Notes: a model not told the origin generated them from the letters alone. Counted from the first letter of the stretch, positions 7,200 through 18,267 are shown. The stretch: 64,000 nt of DNA from Candidatus Phytoplasma vitis (GCA_023934045.1 CP097583.1:62001-126000), one strand, 5' to 3'. A program made the numbers and translations.

Positions 7200-10100
7200 A
7201 TGTCTTCAAATCTTATATCCGATAAATTTATAAAATTTATAGATGATTTTAATAAAGAAAAACAAACAAATTATGAATTTGTTCAAACAATTATTTATGT
7301 AAAAAAAACAAAATGGGTTTTAGAATTTTCAGGAGAAAAAAATTTATCTAATATTTCTTGTTTAAATTATTTTGAACAATCCATGAAACAATTTATTAAT
7401 GAAAAAACAAATGACTTAATGAAATATTTCAAAAATTTCAAAATTGTTATCCGTTTTTTATCTACGAAACTTGATAATATTCAAGATGAATCTTTATGGA
7501 AAGAACTTTTTCAATATCTTTTTAATAAAATAATTAATAGTCAATCTAAAAAAGGTTTATTTTCTATTTTAAATTCTCGAAATGGTTATAATTACGATAT
7601 TGAAATTTTAAAAATTGATTTTAAAAAAAAAATATGTCATATAAAAATTAAATTTAATCAATATTCTTTAAAATGTAATGAAGAAGAATTAAAATTTCTA
7701 ATTAAAGGATTAGATCAATTATTAAAAGAAAGATATGGTTCTAAATTGAGTTTAAATATTAAAGAAATTAAATTTCCAGATGTACTTGAAGAAAAAAATA
7801 ATGATAAATTGTTTTTAACATTTGATGATATTCCTAAATCATATGAACAAGTTAAAGATTTACAACCGAAAAAGTTTTGGATCAAAGGTTATATACAGCA
7901 AGTTATTAAAAAAGAAACTAAAAATAAACAAATTTTATTTTCTTTTTATTTAGTCGATCCGAAAACAAAAAAAGATTCTATATTGTATAGAATCTTTGCG
8001 GAACCTAATTCTAAAGAATATAAAAAAATGGAAAAAGATTTTCAAGAAGGAGTTTTAGTTGAAATTTCTTCTTCTTTAAATAAAATTTATAATGCGAAAT
8101 ATAAAGAAGATTTTAATTTTAAAATTGAAAATGAATATCGAATTGTCAATTCTACACCTTTCTTTTTGGAAAGAATAGATGATTATCCAGGAAAAAAAAG
8201 AATTGAATTTCATTTACATACAAAAATGTCAAATTTAGATGCTACAAATAGCGCTAAAGATTATATTGATACAGCCATAAGATGGGGTCATAAATCGATC
8301 GCTTTTACAGATCATCATGGTCTTTATGCTTATCCTGAAATCGATAATTGTACTCGCAAAAAACCTATCAAACCTATTTTAGGAGTTGAAACAGATTTTA
8401 TTGAAGAAAAACCTATTTTTATTACTAATCAAGAAGAATATCCACAATTTGAAAATTTTGTTTTAAAACAACATAATTATGTTGTTTTTGATATAGAAAC
8501 TACTGGCTTCTCACAATGTAGAGATAAAATTATTGAAATATCAGCTGTTAAAATAGAAAACGGTCAAATAACAGATAAGATTTTTAATGAATTAGTTAAT
8601 CCAAAGGTGAAATTAAATAAAAATATTATAGATCTTACAAAAATTCAAGATGAAGATTTAGAAAATAAACCTACTATTGAAGAAATTTTACCTAAATTTT
8701 TAGAATTTATTCAAGGTTATGTTTTAGTTGCTCATAATTTGGCTTTTGATATAGGTTTTATTAAGGAAAAAGCTAAAAATTTAAAAATTCCTTTTATTGA
8801 ACAACCTTGTATAGATACTTTACGTGTAAGTCAAAAATATTTTGAAAATTTAAAATATTTTTCTTTAAAGAGATTGGCTAAATATTTTAAAATTAAACCA
8901 GAATTAGAAGGTAGTCATCACAGAGCTTTATATGACTCTACTATAACAGCCCTTGTTTTAATAGAAATGTTTAAAATATTAGAAAAACAAGAAATTTTTT
9001 ATTTTTATGATTTAAGAGGCCGTATTAGTGGAAAATTTGAAATATCTTATCATATTAATATTTTAGTTAAAAATCAAATAGGTTATAAAAATTTATTTCA
9101 TTTAGTAAGCGATTCTTTAACTAAAGATTTTTATAGAAAACCTAGATTGCTAAAGTCTAATTTAGAAAAATATAGAGAAGGGTTATTAGTAGGAAGCGGT
9201 TGTGCTGAAGGTAATGTTTTTCAAACAGCTTTAAATAAAAATGATAAAGATTTAAGCGAAGTTATTTCTTTTTATGATTATATAGAAGTTCAGCCGATAG
9301 ATAGTTATAAACATATTATTTATAATTTGGTCGGCGATAATACAGAAAAAGGGAAAATTGTTATTCAAGAAACAATTTTAAAAATTATCAATGAAGCTCA
9401 AAAACAAAATAAAATTGTGATTGCTACAGGAGATGTTCATTATTTAAATCCTTGTGATAAAATTTATAGAGAAATTTATATTAACGCTAAATTAGTTGGT
9501 GGCGGATTACATAATTTATCAAAACATCCAACTAAACATTTACCCGACAATTATTTTTTAACTACTCAAGAAATGTTAGACGCTTTTGATTTTATCGAAG
9601 ATCCAAAATTAAAAGAAGATTTAGTAATTAATAATACTCATCTTTTAAATGATCAAATTGAGAAAATTAGAATTTTTCCTAAAAAACTTTTTTCTTTAAA
9701 AGATGATAATTTTGCTAAAAATTTAAATATTCCAAGTATTAAAATTGAGATGCAAAATTTAATTGAGAATAAATTACAAAAATTATATGGAAAAAAATTA
9801 CATCCTTTTATTCAACAAAGGATGACAAAAGAATTAAAAAGTATTATCGGCGATGGTAAAGATAAAAATATTAATCAAAATATTGCTCCTATATATTTTT
9901 TAGCTTATTTATTAACTAAAAAATCAATAGGAGAAGGTTATCCAGTGGGTTCTCGTGGTTCAATTGGATCTTCTTTGATAGCTACTATTTTGGGTATAAC
10001 TGAAGTTAATCCTTTAAAACCACATTATTTTTGTCCTCAATGTCAATATACCTTTTTCCCTCAAATGACTTCAGAACAAAAAGAAAGTCAAGAATATAAA

Positions 10101-11756
10101 GAATATATTCAAAATCAAGGTTCGGATTTTAATGATTATTCGAAGATAACAGATATTTTATCTGGTTATGATTTACCTGATATAAATTGTCCTTTTTGTT
10201 CTATTAAATTTTTAAAAGATGGTCAAGATATTCCTTTCGAAACTTTTTTAGGTTTCGAAGGCAATAAAACTCCTGATATAGATTTAAATTTTGCGGGAGA
10301 TTATCAACCTAAAGCTCATGAATATATGAGAGAATTGCTAGGACATGATTGTGTTTTTAGAGCTGGAACGATTCAAACAGTAGCTAAACAAACTGCCTTT
10401 GGTTATGTTAAAGGTTTTATCAAAGGAAAAGAATTAGAAGGTAAAATTAGAAATTGTGAAATTTCTAGAATATCGAATATAATCGAAGGAGTAAAACGTT
10501 CTACAGGGCAACATCCTGGTGGTATTGTTGTTGTTCCACCTAATATTTCTGTTTATGAAGTTACTCCGATTCAATTTCCTGCTAATGATACAGAATCTAA
10601 TTGGCAAACTACTCATTTTGATTACCATTCTTTCGAAAATAACTTATTTAAGATGGATATTTTAGGACATGATGATCCTATTTTGATTAAATTTTTTATG
10701 GATTATGTTGAAAAAAATCAGGATAAATTTAGTTTTACATCTTATCAAAATATTCCAGTTGATGATCCTGATGTTTATAAATTATTTTCTAATGAATATA
10801 TTGATAAAGGTCAAAAAATAGCAACTATTGCTATTCCAGAATTTGGTACTACATTTGTACAAAAAATGTTAAAAGATATTTGTGAAAAAAATCAAAAAAT
10901 TAATTTTGGTATTTTAGTTAAAGTGTCTGGTCTTTCTCATGGAACTGATGTTTGGTTGCAAAATGCTCAAGATATTTTAGAAAAAAGAGGCGATTTCGAT
11001 TATTTAAAAAAATCAGATTTCAACATTTCCTTTAATGATATTATCGGTTGTCGTGATGATATTATGTTATATTTGATTCGTAAAAATGTTGATCCTTTAA
11101 AATCTTTTGAAATTATGGAATTAGTTCGTAAAGGGAAACAACATTCTAAACCTGGTGAATGGGAAGAAATGATCGAATCAATTAAAAAAGAAACAGATAT
11201 TCATGATTGGTATTTTGAATCTTTAGGAAAAATTAAATATCTTTTCCCAAAAGCACATGCTTCCGCTTATGTTTTAATGGCTGTTAGAATTGCATGGTTT
11301 AAAGTTCATCACCCTCTTTTATTTTACAGTGGTGTTTTATCTACAAGATTAGATCAATTTGATTATGATTTAATGTTAAAAACTCAGAATGAAATTGATG
11401 AAAAAATTAGTACTTTATTAGGTAAAAATATAAAACAAAAAAACACAGCTAAAGAACAAAGTTTAATTAATACTTTAAATATTGCTTCAGAAATGCTTCG
11501 AAGAGGTTTTAAATTTTTACCAATTGATTTAAATAAATCCGAAGCTTATGAATTTGTAATGTATAATAATGATTCTTTAATTATGCCTTTTATCGCGATA
11601 GATGGCTTGGGTGAAAAAGCGGCTAAACATTTAGTTGAAGAAAGAAAAGAAAAATTATTTACACAAGCAGATTTTAAAAAAAGAGCTAAATTAAACAAAA
11701 CTATTTCTAAAAAAATAATAGAAGATTTAAAATTAGTAGAAAAATTACCATTATAA
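7200..11756 (+). CDS. polC: DNA polymerase III alpha subunit, PolC type
   Basis: Main replicative polymerase with built-in 3'-5' proofreading, as in Firmicutes and mollicutes. The 1518-residue protein has an N-terminal domain, an OB fold near 225-300 and the split PHP domain (HLHTKMS at 338, FTDHHG shortly after). The inserted DEDD exonuclease starts at DIETTG (431) and has HNLAFDIGF. The polymerase core has a zinc-binding CPQC...CPFC pair and the catalytic motif PDIDLNF (1025). A helix-hairpin-helix type C-terminus follows. Length is close to that of other PolC proteins and all domains look intact. It is transcribed away from nusA, whereas in Bacillus polC, rimP and nusA run in the same direction. 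Confidence 0.98.
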   Translation: MSSNLISDKFIKFIDDFNKEKQTNYEFVQTIIYVKKTKWVLEFSGEKNLSNISCLNYFEQSMKQFINEKTNDLMKYFKNFKIVIRFLSTKLDNIQDESLWKELFQYLFNKIINSQSKKGLFSILNSRNGYNYDIEILKIDFKKKICHIKIKFNQYSLKCNEEELKFLIKGLDQLLKERYGSKLSLNIKEIKFPDVLEEKNNDKLFLTFDDIPKSYEQVKDLQPKKFWIKGYIQQVIKKETKNKQILFSFYLVDPKTKKDSILYRIFAEPNSKEYKKMEKDFQEGVLVEISSSLNKIYNAKYKEDFNFKIENEYRIVNSTPFFLERIDDYPGKKRIEFHLHTKMSNLDATNSAKDYIDTAIRWGHKSIAFTDHHGLYAYPEIDNCTRKKPIKPILGVETDFIEEKPIFITNQEEYPQFENFVLKQHNYVVFDIETTGFSQCRDKIIEISAVKIENGQITDKIFNELVNPKVKLNKNIIDLTKIQDEDLENKPTIEEILPKFLEFIQGYVLVAHNLAFDIGFIKEKAKNLKIPFIEQPCIDTLRVSQKYFENLKYFSLKRLAKYFKIKPELEGSHHRALYDSTITALVLIEMFKILEKQEIFYFYDLRGRISGKFEISYHINILVKNQIGYKNLFHLVSDSLTKDFYRKPRLLKSNLEKYREGLLVGSGCAEGNVFQTALNKNDKDLSEVISFYDYIEVQPIDSYKHIIYNLVGDNTEKGKIVIQETILKIINEAQKQNKIVIATGDVHYLNPCDKIYREIYINAKLVGGGLHNLSKHPTKHLPDNYFLTTQEMLDAFDFIEDPKLKEDLVINNTHLLNDQIEKIRIFPKKLFSLKDDNFAKNLNIPSIKIEMQNLIENKLQKLYGKKLHPFIQQRMTKELKSIIGDGKDKNINQNIAPIYFLAYLLTKKSIGEGYPVGSRGSIGSSLIATILGITEVNPLKPHYFCPQCQYTFFPQMTSEQKESQEYKEYIQNQGSDFNDYSKITDILSGYDLPDINCPFCSIKFLKDGQDIPFETFLGFEGNKTPDIDLNFAGDYQPKAHEYMRELLGHDCVFRAGTIQTVAKQTAFGYVKGFIKGKELEGKIRNCEISRISNIIEGVKRSTGQHPGGIVVVPPNISVYEVTPIQFPANDTESNWQTTHFDYHSFENNLFKMDILGHDDPILIKFFMDYVEKNQDKFSFTSYQNIPVDDPDVYKLFSNEYIDKGQKIATIAIPEFGTTFVQKMLKDICEKNQKINFGILVKVSGLSHGTDVWLQNAQDILEKRGDFDYLKKSDFNISFNDIIGCRDDIMLYLIRKNVDPLKSFEIMELVRKGKQHSKPGEWEEMIESIKKETDIHDWYFESLGKIKYLFPKAHASAYVLMAVRIAWFKVHHPLLFYSGVLSTRLDQFDYDLMLKTQNEIDEKISTLLGKNIKQKNTAKEQSLINTLNIASEMLRRGFKFLPIDLNKSEAYEFVMYNNDSLIMPFIAIDGLGEKAAKHLVEERKEKLFTQADFKKRAKLNKTISKKIIEDLKLVEKLPL

Positions 11757-11885
11757 TGATTAAAAAACTAAAATAATATTTAATATTACTTAACATTTAG
11801 TATAATTATATTGATTATAAATTTTTTTGATTTTTGCTTTTTTTAATAAAAAATATCATTAGGATGGTTTAAAATAAAATATATA

Positions 11886-13229
11886 ATGAAAGTAATCGTA
11901 ATAGGTTGTAATCATTCTGGAACAGCTGCAGTTAGAACAATGTTGAAAAAAAACGAAGATATTAAAGTAAATATTTATGAAAAAAATGATAATGTTTCTT
12001 TTTTATCTTGCGGTATAGCTTTATATATTGGCGGCATAGTTAAAGATAGAAAAGGTTTATTTTATTCTAGTGCTGAAGAATTAAATAATTTAGGTGCTAA
12101 TGTAAAATTAAAACATGAAGTTGTTAAAATTGATTTAAATAAAAAAAATATTTTAGTTCGCAATTTAGAAAATGGTAATGAATTTTTTGATGATTTCGAT
12201 AAATTAGTTCTTTCAACTGGTTCTTGGCCTGTTATTCCTAATATAAAAGGAATCGAATCTAAAAATGTTTTATTATCTAAAAATTTAGAACATGCTAATC
12301 ATATTATTGAGTATGCTAAAAAAGTAAATAAAATAACAGTTGTTGGAGCAGGTTATATTGGAGTAGAATTGGCTGAAGCTTTTTGTAGACAAAAAAAAGA
12401 AGTAACTTTGATAGATATCGAGAATAGAATAATGCCTAAGTATTTAGATAAAGAATTTACTTCAATAGCTGAAGATAGCTTAAAACAACATAATGTTAAA
12501 TTAGCTTTAAATCAAAAAGTAGTTGAATTCAAAACTAAAGGCGATTTAGTGACACATGTTCAAACTGATAAAGATTGTTATGAAACAGAGATGGTTATTG
12601 CATGTATTAGTTTTAGACCATATACAGATTTATTTAAAGATATTTTAGAATTAGATTCTAATAATTCTTTAAAAGTTAATGAATATTTACAAACTTCACA
12701 TCCTGATGTTTATGGTTGTGGTGATTGTATAAATATTATATATACTCCATTAGCCAACAAAAAAATGTATATTCCTTTAGCTACTAATGCTGTAAGAACA
12801 GGTACTATTGTAGGATTGAATATCGGTAAAAATGTTTATAAATATTTAGGAACTCAAGGAACTAGTTGTATTCAAATTAATGATTTAAGTATTTCTTCGA
12901 CAGGATTGAACGAACATTCAGCTAAATTATTAGGTATTGATTATGATTCAATTACTATAAAAGATGCTAATAGACCTGAATTTATGCCTGATTACGATTC
13001 AGTATTATTAAAAATTTTATTTGAAAAAAAAACAGGTCTTATTTTGGGAGGTCAAATTTTATCTACTACTGATTTAACTGACAAAATGAATACTTTAAGT
13101 GTTTGCATTGAACAAAAAAATACTATTGATTCTTTAGCTTTTAAAGATTTTTCTTTTCATCCGTATTTCAGCAAACCATGGAGTTTGTTAAATTTGATAG
13201 GGATCAAATATTTAGAATCTGCGAAATAA
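11886..13229 (+). CDS. nox: NADH oxidase / CoA-disulfide reductase family flavoprotein
   Basis: FAD-dependent pyridine-nucleotide-disulfide oxidoreductase of 447 residues. In this family NADH oxidase reduces O2 to water and regenerates NAD+ for glycolysis. It has an N-terminal FAD-binding motif (VIGCNHSGTAA), the single redox cysteine in SFLSCGIALY (Cys42), an NAD-binding VVGAGYIGVELAEAF (about 152-166) and a C-terminal dimerisation domain. A closely related function, CoA-disulfide reductase, shares this architecture and cannot be excluded from sequence. It is followed by a strong terminator, so it is probably a single-gene unit. It fits an organism living on glycolysis without a respiratory chain. 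Confidence 0.9.
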   Translation: MKVIVIGCNHSGTAAVRTMLKKNEDIKVNIYEKNDNVSFLSCGIALYIGGIVKDRKGLFYSSAEELNNLGANVKLKHEVVKIDLNKKNILVRNLENGNEFFDDFDKLVLSTGSWPVIPNIKGIESKNVLLSKNLEHANHIIEYAKKVNKITVVGAGYIGVELAEAFCRQKKEVTLIDIENRIMPKYLDKEFTSIAEDSLKQHNVKLALNQKVVEFKTKGDLVTHVQTDKDCYETEMVIACISFRPYTDLFKDILELDSNNSLKVNEYLQTSHPDVYGCGDCINIIYTPLANKKMYIPLATNAVRTGTIVGLNIGKNVYKYLGTQGTSCIQINDLSISSTGLNEHSAKLLGIDYDSITIKDANRPEFMPDYDSVLLKILFEKKTGLILGGQILSTTDLTDKMNTLSVCIEQKNTIDSLAFKDFSFHPYFSKPWSLLNLIGIKYLESAK

Positions 13230-13240
13230 TATAAAGCGAT

Positions 13241-13284
13241 AATAATAAAAACTATGTTTACTAATAAACATAGTTTTTATTATT
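13241..13284 (+). terminator. Strong hairpin terminator after nox
   Basis: A perfect 20-bp stem (13241-13260 with 13265-13284) with loop CTAA starts 12 bp past the nox stop codon. The 3' half of the stem contains the T run. The same symmetry would also end transcripts from the other strand. Confidence 0.85.
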
Positions 13285-13553
13285 TATTGAAATTATTTTT
13301 TCATTCCATTTTTATTCATTTATATATTTTGTATAATAATATTATAATTTATAATATTATTTTAATAAAAAAAGTTTTTAATTTTAAATTTATAAATTAC
13401 TAAAGATAATGATTTTTTCAATTTATAAAAATATTTGAATTTCATTATGTTTATAAATTTAAAATTATATTTTTTTTAAAAATTTTTAAAAAAATATTAA
13501 AATTAAGAAAATCTTTTACTTCTTAATATACGAAGAATTAAAAGATAACAAAT

Positions 13554-13591
13554 TTAATATTATTTTTTCTGGTTAATATTATTTTTTCTGG
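13554..13591 (+). repeat. Tandem 19-bp duplication upstream of secA
   Basis: Two adjacent exact copies of ttaatattattttttctgg (13554-13572 and 13573-13591), 43 bp before the secA start. It looks like replication slippage; a regulatory role is possible but unsupported. Confidence 0.85.
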
Positions 13592-13633
13592 AATAAATCT
13601 GAAATTTGTTTAGAAAGGTTTAAACATAAAATA

Positions 13634-16150
13634 ATGATTTTTAATTTTTTCAAAAAATTTTTTAACTCTTCTAATAAATACTTAAAAAAAGCTCAATTGT
13701 TAGTTAATAAAATGGGTAATTTTAGTGAGGAGTTTGCTAAATTAAATGATGATGATTTTCCTAAAGAAACCGAACGATTAAAAAAAATGTATCAAGAAGG
13801 AACTTCTTTAAATGATTTATTACCAGAAGCTTTTGCTTTAACGAAAGAAGCTTGTACTAGAGTTACAGGGTTAACACCTTATAATGTACAGCTTTTAGGA
13901 GCAGTTGTTTTATATCAAGGACAAATTGCTGAGATGAAAACGGGTGAAGGTAAAACTTTAACTTCAGTTATGTCAGCTTATTTAAATGCTTTAAGTGGTA
14001 AAGGCGTTCATATTGTTACTGTTAATGAATATTTAGCACGTCGTGAATCTGAAGGAGAAATAGGAAATATTTTTCGTTTTTTAGGATTAACTGTCGGTTT
14101 AAATATTAAAGACAAAAATATCGAAGAAAAAAAATTAGCTTATAAATGTGATATTCTTTATTCTACTAACAGCGAATTAGGTTTCGATTATTTAAGAGAT
14201 AATATTCAAAATGATATCGAAAATTTATTGATGACAAGAGAATATAATTACGCTATTATTGATGAGGTAGATTCGATTTTAATTGATGAAGCTAGAACTC
14301 CGTTAATTATTTCCAGTCCTTCGAAACAAGTAATTAAATTTTATAGAGATGCAAATCGTTTTGTTAAAACTTTAAAAGAAAACGGTTATATAATTGATTT
14401 AGAATCTAAAACAATTGAATTATCTGAAGAAGGAATCGCTAAAGCTGAAACTTTTTTCCAAATTAAAAATTTATATAGTGGTAATAATTATTCTTTAATA
14501 CATTGTATTAAAAACTCTTTAAAAGCTGTTTTTATTATGAATAAAAATAAAGATTATTTAGTAGATAATAATAAAGTTTTAATTATTGATCAATTTACAG
14601 GAAGAGTTTTGCAAGGTCGTCAATTTAGTGATGGTTTACATCAAGCTTTAGAGGCGAAAGAAGGTTGTAGCATCGAAGGAGAAACAGAAATTAATGCAAC
14701 TATTACTTATCAAAATTTCTTTCGTATTTATAAAAAAATATCTGGTATGACAGGAACAGCTAAAACAGAAGAAAAAGAATTTATTAGTATTTATAATATG
14801 AGAGTTATTGAAATTCCGACTAATAAATTAATGATTAGAAAAGATATGCCTGATTTTGTTTTTGCTACTTTAGATGAAAAATGGGAATCTTTAATTCAAG
14901 ATATAGAAGAAAGATATAAAAAAAAACAACCTGTTTTAATCGGAACTGTTACAGTAGAAGTATCTGAACAAATTTCAAGAAATTTAAAAAAAAGAAAAAT
15001 TCCTCATGAAATTTTAAATGCTAAAAATCATTTCAAAGAAGCGGAGATTATTGCTAAAGCTGGTCAAAAAGGATCAATTACTATTGCTACTAATATGGCA
15101 GGTCGTGGTACTGATATTCGTTTAGGAGAAGGAGTAGTAGAATTAGGTGGTTTAGCTGTTTTAGGAACTGAAAGACATGAATCAAGAAGGATTGATAACC
15201 AATTAAGAGGTCGTGCTGGTCGTCAAGGAGATCCTGGTTATTCAAGATTTTTTGTTTCAGCAGAAGATGAATTAGTTCAACGTTTTGGTGGCGCACGAAT
15301 TCAAAAAATGATCACGCTTTTAAAAAGAACTCAAGAGAATCAAGGACAAAATAAACCTATTTCTTATAAATTTTTCACTAAATTTTTCACTAATATACAA
15401 AAGAAAATCGAATCTTCTAATTTTGATTATCGTAAATTTATTTTACAATTCGATTCCGTTTTAGATGTACAAAGAAAAATCATTTATACACAAAGAAGAG
15501 CAATTTTAACGTTAGATAATATAGAAGATTTAGTTATTAATATCATACATAAAACAGTAAACAAAAAAATTAAATATTTTATATCAAATAAAATAGGCAA
15601 AATAGAAGATCAAAATTTAATTGATTTTATTGATTATCTAGAAAAATTATTTTTACCTCAAGGTATTCTTAAATTGGAAGAATTACAAAAAATAAGAGAA
15701 AATAAAAATAATTTTGAAAAAGAAATAATTGAATTAGTATATGAAAAAATTAAAAATATTTTAGAACAACATAAACAAAACTTGATTATTGATGGTCAGG
15801 ATTATTATTTCCAAACTTTAAGATTTATTATGCTTCAAAATATTGATAATCATTTTAGACGTCATATGTCAGATATGAATATGTTAAGTAAAAGTATTAA
15901 TTTTTTAAGTTACGGACAACAAAATGTTTTAACAGTTTATCAAGATACAGGATGTACTTTTTTTAATGAAATGATGGACAATATTTGTTTTGAAACAACA
16001 CGTATTATTTTAAAATTCTTTTTTTCAAAAGAAGATTTTTTAGAAAGAAAACAACAAGATCAAATTTTAAGTAAAAATAATTTAAAAAAAGATATTATTA
16101 ATAGAAGACAAAGAAGACAACATAAATCTATTAAAAAACCATGGAATTAG
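13634..16150 (+). CDS. secA: Preprotein translocase ATPase SecA
   Basis: Motor ATPase that pushes unfolded preproteins through SecYEG. In phytoplasmas this is the route for effectors and surface proteins. The 838-residue protein has Walker A MKTGEGKT (about 101-108) and Walker [13 protein letters not shown] (210-221), which includes the DEAD-like box. Motif [10 protein letters not shown], the [11 protein letters not shown] motif of the second nucleotide-binding fold and the C-terminal scaffold and wing domains are also present. It ends in a basic tail (RRQRRQHKS) and lacks the C-terminal Cys/His zinc domain that binds SecB in many bacteria. That fits the absence of SecB in mollicutes. It lies 32 bp upstream of prfB. 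Confidence 0.98.
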   Translation: MIFNFFKKFFNSSNKYLKKAQLLVNKMGNFSEEFAKLNDDDFPKETERLKKMYQEGTSLNDLLPEAFALTKEACTRVTGLTPYNVQLLGAVVLYQGQIAEMKTGEGKTLTSVMSAYLNALSGKGVHIVTVNEYLARRESEGEIGNIFRFLGLTVGLNIKDKNIEEKKLAYKCDILYSTNSELGFDYLRDNIQNDIENLLMTREYNYAIIDEVDSILIDEARTPLIISSPSKQVIKFYRDANRFVKTLKENGYIIDLESKTIELSEEGIAKAETFFQIKNLYSGNNYSLIHCIKNSLKAVFIMNKNKDYLVDNNKVLIIDQFTGRVLQGRQFSDGLHQALEAKEGCSIEGETEINATITYQNFFRIYKKISGMTGTAKTEEKEFISIYNMRVIEIPTNKLMIRKDMPDFVFATLDEKWESLIQDIEERYKKKQPVLIGTVTVEVSEQISRNLKKRKIPHEILNAKNHFKEAEIIAKAGQKGSITIATNMAGRGTDIRLGEGVVELGGLAVLGTERHESRRIDNQLRGRAGRQGDPGYSRFFVSAEDELVQRFGGARIQKMITLLKRTQENQGQNKPISYKFFTKFFTNIQKKIESSNFDYRKFILQFDSVLDVQRKIIYTQRRAILTLDNIEDLVINIIHKTVNKKIKYFISNKIGKIEDQNLIDFIDYLEKLFLPQGILKLEELQKIRENKNNFEKEIIELVYEKIKNILEQHKQNLIIDGQDYYFQTLRFIMLQNIDNHFRRHMSDMNMLSKSINFLSYGQQNVLTVYQDTGCTFFNEMMDNICFETTRIILKFFFSKEDFLERKQQDQILSKNNLKKDIINRRQRRQHKSIKKPWN

Positions 16151-16182
16151 AATATTTTTTTAAAAGGATTATTTAATATATA

Positions 16183-17268
16183 ATGGACAAGTATGAAATC
16201 AATAAAACTTTAGAAAATTTAAAAACGATTTTATCAGATTTAGAATATAAAATTAATTTAAAAGAAAAAAAAGAAAAAATCGAAGAAATTAATAAATTGA
16301 TGGCAGACGCTTCTTTTTGGGAACAAACTGATAATGCGGCAAAAATAACTAAACAATTTTCTAAATTACAAGAACAAGTGAATTCTTTTTTGGAATTAAA
16401 AAAAAATTTAAATGATTTAATTGTTTTGTTAGATTTAACAGAAGAAAATGATAATGATTTTTTAATTTTGATGGAAGATTTGAAAAAAATAAAAAAAGAT
16501 ATTAAAAAATTTGAAATTAATATTTTATTAAATAAACCTTATGACGAAAATAATGCTATTTTGATTTTGCACCCTGGAGCAGGAGGTACAGAATCTCAAG
16601 ATTGGTGTGAAATGTTATTTCGAATGTATCAAAGATATGCTCAAAGAAAAAATTTTCAAACTCAAATTTTATATTTACAACAAGGTTCAGAATCTGGTTT
16701 AAAAGCAGTTAGTTTATTGATTAAAGGTAATTATGCTTACGGATATTTGAAATCAGAAAGAGGAGTTCATAGATTAGTGAGAGTATCTCCTTTTGATTCC
16801 AATTTACGTAGACATACTTCTTTTGTATCTTGTGAAGTTTTGCCTGAAATAAAAGAAGAAATCCAAATTAATATTAAAGATGAAGATTTAAGAATTGATG
16901 TTTTTCGTAGTAGCGGAGCTGGTGGACAACATGTTAATACAACTGATTCGGCTGTGAGAATAACTCATTTACCTACTAATATAGTAGTAAACTGTCAAAA
17001 TGAAAGAAGTCAAATTAAAAATAGAGAAAAAGCCTTACAAATATTAAAAACTAAATTATTAAATTTAGCTCTTATGAAAAAAAAAGAAAATGAAAATAAT
17101 TTAAAAGAAGATCAAAAAGATATTAGTTGGGGTAATCAAATTCGAAGTTATGTTTTTCATCCTTATCAAATGGTAAAAGATCATCGTACTAATCATGAAT
17201 TTTTTCAAATTGAATTAGTTATGAATGGTTATTTAGATGAATTCATCAATGCTTTTTTAAAACAATAA
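16183..17268 (+). CDS. prfB: Peptide chain release factor 2
   Basis: Class I release factor that recognises UAA and UGA. The 361-residue protein has the SPF stop-codon tripeptide (202-204) that marks RF2 and the GGQ peptidyl-hydrolysis motif (247-249) inside RSSGAGGQHVNTT. The reading frame is open from the ATG through the position near codon 25, where most bacteria have a programmed +1 frameshift with an in-frame UGA. That autoregulation is therefore absent. RF2 shows that UGA is read as stop here; several genes in the window (for example tilS and the HD-domain gene) end in TGA. Confidence 0.97.
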   Translation: MDKYEINKTLENLKTILSDLEYKINLKEKKEKIEEINKLMADASFWEQTDNAAKITKQFSKLQEQVNSFLELKKNLNDLIVLLDLTEENDNDFLILMEDLKKIKKDIKKFEINILLNKPYDENNAILILHPGAGGTESQDWCEMLFRMYQRYAQRKNFQTQILYLQQGSESGLKAVSLLIKGNYAYGYLKSERGVHRLVRVSPFDSNLRRHTSFVSCEVLPEIKEEIQINIKDEDLRIDVFRSSGAGGQHVNTTDSAVRITHLPTNIVVNCQNERSQIKNREKALQILKTKLLNLALMKKKENENNLKEDQKDISWGNQIRSYVFHPYQMVKDHRTNHEFFQIELVMNGYLDEFINAFLKQ

Positions 17269-17358
17269 AAATATTATAATTTTATAAAATTTTTATTTAA
17301 AAAAAGTTATAATTTAAAATTTAATTTTATATAAATTACAAATATTAAGGCAATTTGG

Positions 17359-18105
17359 TTGAATATACAAAATATGATAAATTATAAAAAGATTTCTGAT
17401 AATGTTTTTTATAAATGGTTTTTTATTATATTAAATGATTTTTTATTAGCTTTTGCTATTTATTTTTTTATTTTAGGCCCTAAATTGAATAATGGTGGTT
17501 TAGATGGTTTATCTTTATTAACAGTACAAATTATTAAATTTGTTTCATGTAATAAATTATTATCAGAACCACACATTTTTGATTTATGGATATTTATTTT
17601 TGTTCTTTTTTATAATTTTGTAATGATTTTATTAAGTTATAAATTTTTTGGCAAAGATTTTTGTCAAAAAACAATTTTTTTAGCTTTTTTTTTAACTGGT
17701 TGTTTTTTTCTTTTAAATTATTTTATAGGAATAGATTCAAGAAAATCGTTTTTATCAATAATTTTTATTGAACTAAACAAAAATGATTTTAAAACATTTA
17801 TGATATCTTCTCTTTTAGGCGGTCTTTTGATCGGTTATACTTTAAGTAATATTCGTAATTTAGGATATAACACAGGAGGAATGGATGTTTGCCAAAAAAT
17901 TTTAAAAGATATTTGTGGTATAAATTTTATTTTAGTTTTATTGTTTACTGATGGAATGATTGTTTTGTTTTCTTCTTTAATTGAAGATAAAGACGAATTA
18001 AAAATTTTTTTTGGTAGAATCTTTTGTTCTTTTTTATCTTTAGTTATTGTTGGTTTTGTCATTGAAAAAAGAGATGTTCTTGAAAAAAATGAAAAACTAT
18101 TATAA
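17359..18105 (+). CDS. YitT-family integral membrane protein
   Basis: 248-residue protein with about five hydrophobic segments. It has the two features I associate with the YitT/DUF161 family: a Gly-rich NGGLDGLSLLT after the first helix and, later, NTGGMDVCQKILKDICGI, which resembles TGGTDIIAKIL. The molecular function of the family is unknown; transport has been suggested. The start chosen is a TTG with AAGG 8 bp upstream; an ATG five codons later has no well-spaced site. It stands alone between prfB and nadE. The C-terminal cytosolic DUF2179 domain of longer YitT proteins is absent. Confidence 0.65.
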   Translation: MNIQNMINYKKISDNVFYKWFFIILNDFLLAFAIYFFILGPKLNNGGLDGLSLLTVQIIKFVSCNKLLSEPHIFDLWIFIFVLFYNFVMILLSYKFFGKDFCQKTIFLAFFLTGCFFLLNYFIGIDSRKSFLSIIFIELNKNDFKTFMISSLLGGLLIGYTLSNIRNLGYNTGGMDVCQKILKDICGINFILVLLFTDGMIVLFSSLIEDKDELKIFFGRIFCSFLSLVIVGFVIEKRDVLEKNEKLL

Positions 18106-18267
18106 TATTTTAATAAATATTTTATATATTTTTTTCTTTAGCATATCAAAAAGATATTTTAGATATTTTTCCTAAATACTATGAAAATTTATTAAAAAAT
18201 GATTTATCCAATGTACATTTATAACAATTAAAAAATGAAAAACATAATTAGAAAGGTTTTGCAATAA

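Larger units (their letters stand above)
13230..13633. other. Intergenic region between nox and secA
   Basis: 404 bp without a gene. It holds the nox terminator, a 27-base near-perfect palindrome at 13335-13361, AT-rich DNA with a possible -10 box (TATAAT, 13332-13337), a tandem 19-bp duplication at 13554-13591 and the secA ribosome-binding site AGAAAGG at 13612-13618. Confidence 0.6.
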
